In this document: one piece after another, positions 1 to 5,422 of the stretch
How the letters are laid out: every line of letters begins with the position of its first letter
Position numbering within the stretch: position 1 is the first letter of the stretch
Origin: Rhodonellum sp041748555
Lineage (GTDB): Bacteria; Bacteroidota; Bacteroidia; Cytophagales; Cyclobacteriaceae
Assembly (NCBI GenBank): GCA_041748555.1
Contig: JBGTDA010000058.1
Coordinates: forward strand, 1 to 5,865
DNA: 5,865 bases
Direction of reading: 5' to 3'
Notes under the pieces: generated by a model
The model's input: only the letters and a program-made list of their open reading frames with translations
Databases searched by the model: none
What the model was told of the DNA's origin: nothing
Made by a program: the position numbers and the translations under genes

Positions 1-2
1 GG

Positions 3-1247
3 AATGGGTCCATGGACAGTCCGCTTCAAGGTGCAAAAGGCATAGCCCTTTCGAAAGTACTTCATGAGGATATGATGGTCAGTCTGGAGCTATCTACCGG
101 AGGGATAACTTATGAAGGTATTATTTCCGGAGAAACACTCAAGGGCACATTTGTTCAGGGAGGAATGAGTCTTCCATTGGATCTTACCAAAATGAAGGAA
201 GGTGAGGCGGATAAAAAACCAAACAGGCCTCAGGTACCAAAAGAACCGTTTGATTACGAAATCCAGGAAACTTCTTTTAAAAATCTGGAGGAGAACATCA
301 CTTTAAACGGGACCCTCACAAAACCCATGGGTACAGGACCTTTCCCTGCTGTTGTAATGGTGACAGGTTCCGGACCTCAGAACAGAGACAGTGAAATTTT
401 TGGACACCAACCTTTTTGGGTGATTGCGGATTTTCTGGCCAATAAAGGCATAGTCGCATTGCGTTATGATGAAAGGGGAGTGGGGCAATCGGAAGGCGAA
501 TTTTCATCAGCTACCTCCGAAGACTTTAAAAATGACGCAAGTGTGGCAATAGCGCATCTGAGGAAATTTCCGTTTGTCGATCAAACCAAAATAGGTGTCA
601 TTGGACATAGCGAAGGAGGAATGATCACATGGATGTTGGGTGCGGAAAACCGGAGGCTGGATTATTTGATTGCGCTGGCTCCACCGGTGGTTCCGATTCC
701 CGAATTGATGGTAAAACAGACGGAAGAGGCTTCAAAATCCATGGGGCTGTCAGAATCAATCGTCAAACAACAGGTTGCCTTTAACTCCAAATTCTATGAG
801 TTGATTCAAAACAGTGGGTCTATCGAGGATGCGAAACAAAAATTTCCCGCGTTGGTTGACAGTGTTTTAAAAGAAGAAAATCTGAGCGAGGAACAGCATT
901 CAAAACAAAAGGAAGCTTTGTTGAAAGCTTACGAACCCAACATTAATCCTTGGTATTTTTTATTTATCAATACCGATCCCGAAGATTATATTGCCAAAAT
1001 AAAAATGCCCGTATTTGCAGCATTTGGTCAGCGTGACATTCAGGTGGATGCCGCCCAAAATGCAAACCGGCTTCAGGAATTATTCGAAGGAAGAAGAAAC
1101 AGGTTGTTGGAACTGAAAATATATCCTGAGCTTAACCATCTTTTTCAAAAAGCCAAAACAGGATCTGTTGCGGAATATGGACAGATAGAGGAGACCTTCA
1201 ATGAAAATGTTTTGATGGATATCGCAGCATTTATTTTGGACCAATAA
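3..1247 (+). CDS. Alpha/beta hydrolase (exported type), 5'-truncated
   Basis: This is a serine hydrolase of the alpha/beta-hydrolase fold, probably a carboxylesterase or acyl-peptide-type enzyme; the substrate is unknown. The frame is open to the window edge, so the ATG at 12 is probably internal and the real start, with its likely signal peptide, lies outside. Numbering from that ATG, residues 1-60 are a glycine- and beta-rich stretch (DSPLQGAKGI, TYEG, GTFVQGG) typical of the N-terminal domain found before many Bacteroidota hydrolases. The catalytic domain starts near residue 85. It shows an oxyanion-type turn GSGPQNRD (119-126), RYDERGVGQS (151-160), the nucleophile elbow GHSEGG with Ser200 (codon 609-611), a helical cap rich in K and E (about 235-310), the acid Asp342 in FGQRDIQV and His376 in ELNHLF. 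The triad is therefore complete. It converges on the ggt remnant with an 8-base gap and no visible terminator. The fold assignment is secure; the substrate is not. Confidence 0.9.
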   Translation, partial: NGSMDSPLQGAKGIALSKVLHEDMMVSLELSTGGITYEGIISGETLKGTFVQGGMSLPLDLTKMKEGEADKKPNRPQVPKEPFDYEIQETSFKNLEENITLNGTLTKPMGTGPFPAVVMVTGSGPQNRDSEIFGHQPFWVIADFLANKGIVALRYDERGVGQSEGEFSSATSEDFKNDASVAIAHLRKFPFVDQTKIGVIGHSEGGMITWMLGAENRRLDYLIALAPPVVPIPELMVKQTEEASKSMGLSESIVKQQVAFNSKFYELIQNSGSIEDAKQKFPALVDSVLKEENLSEEQHSKQKEALLKAYEPNINPWYFLFINTDPEDYIAKIKMPVFAAFGQRDIQVDAAQNANRLQELFEGRRNRLLELKIYPELNHLFQKAKTGSVAEYGQIEETFNENVLMDIAAFILDQ

Positions 1248-1255
1248 AAGATAGA

Positions 1256-1659
1256 TCAAAATCCTACTGCCGAATCATCCCCGCGTTTGTCGGCTCCACC
1301 CTGAAGCTTACCGTTAGGCAAAACCAGCATGGCATCAACTTTTCCGATTATAGGAGAATAATCCTCTCGGATGAAGTAACCTCTGGTTCTCAAGGTTTCC
1401 AGAATCTCATCTAAATTCCCCTCCTTAGATTCCCTGCAAAAGGATAAGCCACCGCCAAGGCCAGTTCGGTGCCAACCATGGCATCAAATCCGTTGCCGCC
1501 CTTCCGCAATATCTCCAACCCAATATTGGAAGCTTCTTCCCTGGCAGCTACCACCATTGCATGTTCGGCAATTGATCCCTGCCCATTATTGGATACAAAT
1601 GATTTTTCTCCGCAGGAATACAGCAGCAATAAAAGAGACAAAAGATGGAAAATACGCAT
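1256..1659 (-). pseudogene. ggt: Gamma-glutamyltransferase remnant (internal deletion plus frameshift)
   Basis: Gamma-glutamyltransferase cleaves or transfers the gamma-glutamyl group of glutathione and related peptides outside the cytoplasm. Reading down from the ATG at 1659, the first frame gives a lipoprotein signal (MRIFHLLSLLLLLYSC, lipobox Cys16). The conserved GGT N-terminus follows: AMVVAAREEASNIGLEILRKGGNGFDAMV, then ELALAVAYPFAGN. A functional protein would continue GNxGGGGF, but here the frame reads LRRGI and stops at 1411. In another frame of the same strand, from about 1440 to the TGA at 1256-1258, the sequence encodes a GGT C-terminus: EILETLRTRGY, IIGKVDAMLVLPNGKL, GGADKRGDDSAVGF. 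Normal proteins are about 560 residues, so roughly 420 are missing, including the autoprocessing catalytic Thr. A longer reading from the ATG at 1707 would overlap the upstream peptidase stop, and the signal peptide favours 1659. It follows the peptidase gene by 28 bases and was probably its operon partner. Identity is strong; loss of function is near certain unless the join is an assembly error. Confidence 0.88.
1429..1435 (-). other. Probable deletion junction in ggt (7-base microhomology)
   Basis: On the minus strand these bases read AGGGAAT. They fit both sides of the break. On the N-terminal side they complete FAGN (GCA GGG AAT), the last residues matching the GGT family. On the C-terminal side, in the shifted frame, they start the RESKEGNLDEIL stretch that leads into the family C-terminus. 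A near-copy, GGGGAATTTA, follows 12 bases further on. This is what a deletion between short direct repeats would leave. The exact breakpoint is inferred, because the lost sequence is not available for comparison. Confidence 0.5.
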
Positions 1660-1687
1660 TGTGAAGGAAATTCGCTTTTTAATATAA

Positions 1688-4048
1688 CTATTTGACCAGG
1701 GTATCATTGAACAATTTCAGAATACGTCCGTATTCGTCTGTCCAGCTGCTTGGTTCTGCAAATCCATGGTCTTCGACAGGATATACTGCGAGCTCCCAGT
1801 TTTCTTTTCCAAGTTCAATAAACCTTTGGGTCAACCTGACAATATCCTGAAAATGAACATTGGTATCAATCATACCATGCGCCATCAACAGATTTCCTTC
1901 CAATCCTGCGGCGAAATAAATAGGGGATGACCTTTTATAGGCAATTGGGTCATTGAATGGTTCGTTGAGAATGTTAGAAGTATATCCGTGGTTATAATGA
2001 GCCCAGTCCGTCACAGATCTTAAAGCCGCTCCTGATGTAAAAGTTTCAGCCTCATTAAAAAGCGCCATCAGGGTTATAAAACCGCCATAACTGCCACCAT
2101 AAATTCCGATTTTACCGGGTTCTACTCCATGTGTTTCCATCAGATAATTTGCTCCATCCACTTGATCGGATAGATCTTTACCGCCCATATGGCGATAAAT
2201 TGCAGTTCTCCAATCTCTTCCATATCCCGCAGATCCCCTGTAATCAATATCCAAAACCGTATAGCCGAGATCCGTCAAAAGGTTATGGAACATGTACTCT
2301 CTGAAATAGCTGGACCACCATTTATGCACATTCTGAAGGTATCCCGCACCATGAACAAATATAACAGCAGCCCCTTTGTTTTTGCTTTCCTCGGGGAGAT
2401 ACAGCCTCGCAGGTATCTGCACCCCATCCTCAGCAGTGAAATGCACCAGTTGTGGATCTCTCCAGTCACAGGCTTTAAATTCCTCGCTCTGACCAAATGT
2501 CAACTGTTTTGGAGTACCTTTGGCAGCATTTTCCTTAAGGTAAAGTTCCCAGGGCTGATTGCTGTAGGAGTGAAGAATGGCAATATTTTTTTCATCAGGT
2601 GAAAGCGTTACATCATTGTTGCCTGTCATGGAAGTGAGCTTTTGCATATTCCCTCCCATCAGTGGCATTTTATAAAAGTGCCTTTCTCCAGGATCTACTT
2701 CGGAAGTTGTCAGGTACCATGACTTATCATCTTTTGAAATAAATGGATCAAAAACCTCAAATTGACCGGAGGTTAAGGGTTTTTTTGAACCATCCGAAAC
2801 GTTTAAAATATACAGGTGAGAATAACCTGTTTCTTCTGATTGGAAGTAGATATGTGTATTATCAGGGAGCCATCCCAAAGTCCCGCCTCCAAAGCTATAC
2901 CCAATTCCGGGGCCACCTATCCACGCCTCATCCCGTTGTCGGTCCAGGGTTTTCAGGGATCCATCTGTGAGGTCCAGTGAAGCAATCCAACGGTCTTTAT
3001 TATCAACCGAACGGATGTTGACCACAGCCTTTTTACCATCAATTGAGAAATATGGACCTGACAGGTATAGATCCCTTACCTCTTTTTCCCAATTCCTATC
3101 CGGATAATCTGCGACATAATCAGGTAATTCCGTGATTCCGGGCAGAGAGTCAGTAGTTACCATATAAACCGAATCCCTCTTAATGTCATAGATTGCCATT
3201 TCTACTTTTGAAGGCTCATCGCCGACTTTGGATCTGGTGGATAGATTTGTTGTATATCCGGATGCGTCCGTGAAATCAGGAACAAAGGTATTTTTGATTT
3301 CACCTCTTGTGATCAGGGAAAATGTGGCATATTTTTCATCCGGTGATAACTGAAGATTATTTACTTGTTTTGAGCCGGAATAAAAACTGAAGGTTTCGGG
3401 ATCTTCAACAGCTTCCCTATATGCTTTGGCTTCCTCATTTTTATTTTCCCGTTCCTTGATCACTTCAAGTAAGCCGATATTTTCATTTTTCAGCCATTCT
3501 CCTCTTGCATCTGCTTTTTCTTCCTTGGTTTCAGGTTCTTTGCCTTCTTTTATATTGGTTAATTTTTCCAGCCTTCCCGTTCCGGTATCAAAAACAAAAA
3601 GATTATCCTCATATTCAAAACCGATTTTTTCGTCTTTAGCCAAAAACTTTGGATTTGAAATCTCATTACCCAAAGAAAGCAAGCTGGTTTTGGTATCGGA
3701 GGCTATATCATAAATGAAAAGTTCTCCTCTTTGTGAATAGACTTTCTTTGTTTTTTTCTTATTGTCTGAAGTATTGGAAGGCATTATGCTTTTTAACTCG
3801 GGGATTCCTACTTTTTCAATGGTTCCCTGTTTGGCCAGGTTGATTTTATAAAGTGAATCAGATGGATCATTTTCTTTATTATAATTGAAATAAATGGTTT
3901 TTCCTTGTTGATCCCATCTTACATTGGAAGGGAATGTACCCATCCAGGAAGGATCCCTCATGATTTTTTCAACAGAAAGAGAATCCTGCGCTACAGCCGA
4001 AACTGCAAAAAGGCACAGCATTAAGAACAAGGGGGTAATTTTTTTCAT
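1688..4048 (-). CDS. Exported S9-family serine peptidase (DPP IV / prolyl oligopeptidase type)
   Basis: This 786-residue exported peptidase probably removes short N-terminal units from peptides, or acts as an oligopeptidase, in the periplasm or at the cell surface. Residues 1-20 form a signal peptide (MKK, a hydrophobic core, then AVSAVAQ with cleavage after AVA). Residues of about 30-530 form a beta-propeller, with repeated blade-like units such as LSPDEKYATFSL, TLSPDEKNIAIL and the 'YFQSEETGYSHLYILNVSDGS' type blade near 401-421. A lysine- and glutamate-rich insertion lies at about 165-215. The C-terminal alpha/beta-hydrolase domain begins near DGVQIPARLYLP (541). It carries VIFVHGAGY (562-570), DYRGSAGYG (602-610), GGSYGG with nucleophile Ser653, GMIDTNV with Asp728 and EDHGF with His761, so the triad is complete and the length is normal. 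I could not confidently find the DPP IV double-Glu motif, so dipeptidyl specificity is not certain. The ATG at 4048 is set by the signal peptide and an A-rich leader (GGAAAAAGAAA). The ggt remnant follows by 28 bases. Confidence 0.94.
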   Translation of the reverse strand: MKKITPLFLMLCLFAVSAVAQDSLSVEKIMRDPSWMGTFPSNVRWDQQGKTIYFNYNKENDPSDSLYKINLAKQGTIEKVGIPELKSIMPSNTSDNKKKTKKVYSQRGELFIYDIASDTKTSLLSLGNEISNPKFLAKDEKIGFEYEDNLFVFDTGTGRLEKLTNIKEGKEPETKEEKADARGEWLKNENIGLLEVIKERENKNEEAKAYREAVEDPETFSFYSGSKQVNNLQLSPDEKYATFSLITRGEIKNTFVPDFTDASGYTTNLSTRSKVGDEPSKVEMAIYDIKRDSVYMVTTDSLPGITELPDYVADYPDRNWEKEVRDLYLSGPYFSIDGKKAVVNIRSVDNKDRWIASLDLTDGSLKTLDRQRDEAWIGGPGIGYSFGGGTLGWLPDNTHIYFQSEETGYSHLYILNVSDGSKKPLTSGQFEVFDPFISKDDKSWYLTTSEVDPGERHFYKMPLMGGNMQKLTSMTGNNDVTLSPDEKNIAILHSYSNQPWELYLKENAAKGTPKQLTFGQSEEFKACDWRDPQLVHFTAEDGVQIPARLYLPEESKNKGAAVIFVHGAGYLQNVHKWWSSYFREYMFHNLLTDLGYTVLDIDYRGSAGYGRDWRTAIYRHMGGKDLSDQVDGANYLMETHGVEPGKIGIYGGSYGGFITLMALFNEAETFTSGAALRSVTDWAHYNHGYTSNILNEPFNDPIAYKRSSPIYFAAGLEGNLLMAHGMIDTNVHFQDIVRLTQRFIELGKENWELAVYPVEDHGFAEPSSWTDEYGRILKLFNDTLVK

Positions 4049-4132
4049 GCCAATTTCTTTTTCCGAAAATTATGGGAAATTTTAGATATTTGACCCAAAA
4101 AAATTACAGATGGTATTTTAATTAAGTACAGT

Positions 4133-4465
4133 TCAAAGATTTTTCAAAAAATCTCTTAATTCATTATCCAGAATATCCAAATCCCGAAGCAATTCCTGAT
4201 ACTTGGTATATGAGTTTTCAAGGTTATGTTCAATTTCTTCCAATATCTTTCTTGTCTTCATGGCACCGACATAACTCATGCTTGGTTTTGCTTTATGGCA
4301 TTTCTTTTTTACCATTATCAAATCCCCCGAATCATAATATTGATCCAAGTGCTTGAGGTCTTTAAAGTTGGTGTCCAAAATTATGTGAATCATTTCGCGC
4401 AGCATATCTTCATCATCATCCCCGAAGAACTGATAGATTGTTTGTGGATTTATCAATTGATACAT
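4133..4465 (-). CDS. Free-standing HPt (histidine phosphotransfer) domain protein
   Basis: This 110-residue cytoplasmic protein has a single HPt four-helix-bundle domain. Such proteins carry phosphate between a hybrid histidine kinase and a response regulator. The phosphoacceptor is His57 in CHKAKPSMSYVGA (56-68), a variant of the usual HxLKGS/P motif: His, then Lys three residues later, then a small Pro-Ser pair and a GA turn. It is flanked by amphipathic helices at about 18-45 (DEDMLREMIHIILDTNFKDL) and 70-108 (a charged, heptad-like tail ending LRDFLKNL). There is no receiver, kinase or output domain, and no signal peptide or membrane segment. No cognate kinase or regulator is encoded in this window, so the partners are unknown. 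An FNR-type palindrome lies about 105 bases upstream of the start. The peptidase gene follows after 84 bases, possibly on the same transcript, but a functional link is not implied. The ATG at 4465 is the first in the frame and fits the length of the family. Confidence 0.85.
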   Translation of the reverse strand: MYQLINPQTIYQFFGDDDEDMLREMIHIILDTNFKDLKHLDQYYDSGDLIMVKKKCHKAKPSMSYVGAMKTRKILEEIEHNLENSYTKYQELLRDLDILDNELRDFLKNL

Positions 4466-4570
4466 ATGTGGTTCTCTGAGTAGCTATAAAAAGAAAGAAT
4501 GTAGAGTTTTTGAATCTCCCGACAAATTACAAATAAAAAAGTCAAAGGAAAAAAAATTATGTAAATGAAA

Positions 4571-4584
4571 TTGATTTTAATCAA
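4571..4584. promoter_or_regulatory. Perfect FNR/CRP-family box TTGAT-N4-ATCAA
   Basis: The sequence TTGATTTTAATCAA matches the FNR consensus TTGATnnnnATCAA at all ten defined positions. The symmetry extends one base further each side (ATTGATT..AATCAAT, 4570-4585, seven-base arms around two bases). The centre is about 112 bases before the HPt start codon and about 218 before the membrane-protein start codon. It could serve either gene; with no mapped transcription start, activation or repression cannot be decided. Bacteroidota encode CRP/FNR-superfamily regulators, but which protein would bind here is unknown. In so AT-rich a spacer a chance match is possible but improbable. Confidence 0.55.
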
Positions 4585-4613
4585 TAACTTCTTAATACAC
4601 TTTGTATTACAGC

Positions 4614-4644
4614 AAATGTTTTTCTAATAAGGAAAAATGTTTTT
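4614..4644 (+). repeat. Direct repeat AAATGTTTTT, two copies 21 bases apart
   Basis: Identical ten-base units lie at 4614-4623 and 4635-4644. Start-to-start spacing is 21 bases, close to two helical turns, so both units face the same side of the DNA. Together with the A- and T-tracts around them they could form a tandem regulator site or a curved segment. The units are of low complexity, so chance is a real alternative. Confidence 0.3.
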
Positions 4645-4650
4645 GAAAAC

Positions 4651-4670
4651 TTTTTAGAATTATCTAAAAA
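4651..4670. repeat. Perfect inverted repeat TTTTTAGA-ATTA-TCTAAAAA
   Basis: Eight-base arms pair perfectly around a four-base spacer. The element sits about 70 bases before the candidate plus-strand promoter. It has the size of an operator for a dimeric regulator. As an RNA hairpin it would be weak, because only one pair per arm is G-C, and it lacks the GC-rich stem of an intrinsic terminator. Confidence 0.4.
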
Positions 4671-4719
4671 TTAGTTATCAACAAGGTTTTACTCTCCTAA
4701 TCAAGAGGGGGTAATGAGT

Positions 4720-4748
4720 GTTGAAAATTATTGATTTTCCTATTTTTG
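4720..4748 (+). promoter_or_regulatory. Candidate Bacteroidota promoter for the 4796 operon
   Basis: The -7 element TATTTTTG (4741-4748) matches the Bacteroidota consensus TAnnTTTG at every defined base. A GTTG at 4720-4723 is a three-of-four match to the -33 TTTG, at a spacing of 17 bases, slightly shorter than usual. This would give a leader of about 40 bases before the ATG at 4796. An alternative pair, TTTG at 4745-4748 and TTACTTTG at 4765-4772, overlaps it and has a less usual spacing. This is assigned by pattern only. Confidence 0.4.
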
Positions 4749-4795
4749 TGAAACTTAAACCGAATTACTTTGAATACTGTTAGGTTGACTGAAAT

Positions 4796-4987
4796 ATGGA
4801 CAAGAAAAAACTAACCTTTCTGATATTGGCAGCTATCTTTCTGATCATAATGGTTATCATCGGAATCGATATGTCAAGCCGGACAACATTTCCGGGATCA
4901 AAAGGAAATTTAAAGGAAAGAATATCACCAAGTGACAGTAGCAGGTTATATGACAAAGAATCAGAAAATAGACGTAAACAGGATTGA
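4796..4987 (+). CDS. Small single-pass membrane protein (63 aa)
   Basis: The function is unknown. The protein starts with a short basic tip (MDKKK), followed by one strongly hydrophobic helix at about 6-25 (LTFLILAAIFLIIMVIIGI). The basic N-terminus favours an inside N-terminus, with the tail outside if the positive-inside rule applies; the highly charged C-terminus (KERISPSDSSRLYDKESENRRKQD) makes this uncertain. Just after the helix comes DMSSRTTFPGSKGNL (26-40). I recognise this SRTTxPGSK-like motif as recurring in short proteins of Bacteroidota, which argues that the gene is real, although no function is known to me. It opens a tight plus-strand cluster, and its last 38 bases overlap the start of the DUF2452 gene in another frame. 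The leader has no clear Shine-Dalgarno sequence, which is normal for this phylum. Confidence 0.75.
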   Translation: MDKKKLTFLILAAIFLIIMVIIGIDMSSRTTFPGSKGNLKERISPSDSSRLYDKESENRRKQD

Positions 4988-5417
4988 CCTGGAAAAGATG
5001 AAAGAGAAGACGACCGAAAATCCGGGTCTTCTCCCATATGCCCATCAATCCGGTAGCGCAATAATAAAACCGGAAGATAAAGGAAAAATTACCGGCAAAG
5101 CGGTAGCAGCCATGCATTCCCAAACGGAAATGCAGATGAGCCAGATTTATCAGCAAATGCAGCTGTTGGCGGATCAGGCTAAATCCATTCAAAACAGAAT
5201 CGCCGTTTCTGAAAGGATATACCAGGCATCCATTGCTTTTGAACCTGTGATCAATCATAGGTATTTTTTATACGAAAAGGAAGACGGTTCTGACTTTCTC
5301 AGTATGATCAGTCCCGAGGAATGGGGGAGAAAAAAAGGATTCGCCGGATTTATTGCAGAAATCAAATTGCTTGCAGATCATACCTGGGATATCATCCGGA
5401 AGCAGGAACAAAATTAA
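4950..5417 (+). CDS. DUF2452 family protein
   Basis: This is a 155-residue soluble protein of a conserved family with no known biochemical role. Family-like features are IDVNRIDLEKMKEKTTENPGLLPYAH (7-32), a long amphipathic helix QTEMQMSQIYQQMQLLADQAKSI (58-80) continuing through NRIAVSERIYQA, then the beta-strand segment HRYFLYEKEDGSDFLSMISPEEWG (103-126) and LLADHTWDI (140-148) near the end. It has no signal peptide or membrane helix. A GTG 18 bases upstream (4932) is in frame, but the ATG at 4950 is preferred: it has AGCAGG just before it and gives the usual N-terminus. It overlaps the preceding membrane-protein gene by 38 bases and is followed after 5 bases by another conserved gene, so coupled translation within one operon is likely. 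Confidence 0.85.
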   Translation: MTKNQKIDVNRIDLEKMKEKTTENPGLLPYAHQSGSAIIKPEDKGKITGKAVAAMHSQTEMQMSQIYQQMQLLADQAKSIQNRIAVSERIYQASIAFEPVINHRYFLYEKEDGSDFLSMISPEEWGRKKGFAGFIAEIKLLADHTWDIIRKQEQN

Positions 5418-5422
5418 ACAGG

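Larger units (their letters stand above)
4466..4795. other. Divergent intergenic region, 330 bases, AT-rich
   Basis: This spacer lies between the minus-strand HPt gene and the plus-strand membrane-protein/DUF2452 operon, so it must hold the control sites of both. It is visibly far richer in A and T than the flanking genes. It contains an FNR/CRP-family palindrome, an 8-4-8 inverted repeat, a 10-base direct repeat and a candidate plus-strand promoter, each listed separately. I found no credible gene, tRNA or structured RNA in it; the two tiny reading frames present are described under rejected items. No clear Bacteroidota promoter for the HPt gene could be chosen, since several near matches on the minus strand have wrong spacing. 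Confidence 0.8.

Noticed and set aside
1233..1262. Inverted repeat ATTTTG / CAAAAT across the convergent stops as a terminator
   Set aside because: The stem is only six base pairs with one G-C pair and an 18-base loop, and no T-run follows.
1469..1687. A 72-codon plus-strand reading frame
   Set aside because: It is the antisense of the ggt N-terminal remnant, which matches a known family.
2189..2602. A 137-codon plus-strand reading frame inside the peptidase gene
   Set aside because: It lies antisense to the conserved catalytic domain of the S9 peptidase and has no protein-like motif. It is a shadow frame.
4065..4099. Minus-strand promoter for the peptidase (TTTG at 4096-4099, TAATTTTC at 4065-4072)
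   Set aside because: The spacing of 23 bases is longer than usual and the -7 element lacks its final G. It is too weak to list as a feature, although the 84-base gap may well hold a promoter.
4565..4627. A 20-codon reading frame (MKLILINNFLIHFVLQQMFF) in the divergent spacer
   Set aside because: It overlaps the FNR-type palindrome, has low complexity and no conserved motif, and is what AT-rich sequence gives by chance.
4675..4683. TTATCAACA, one mismatch from a DnaA box
   Set aside because: It is isolated, with no second box, no dnaA or dnaN neighbour and no origin-like cluster.
4714..4734. A six-codon frame (MSVENY) behind a strong AGAGGGGG sequence, a possible leader peptide
   Set aside because: It ends before the candidate promoter at 4720-4748 would start transcription, and Bacteroidota rarely depend on Shine-Dalgarno sequences. 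There is no attenuator-like structure after it.
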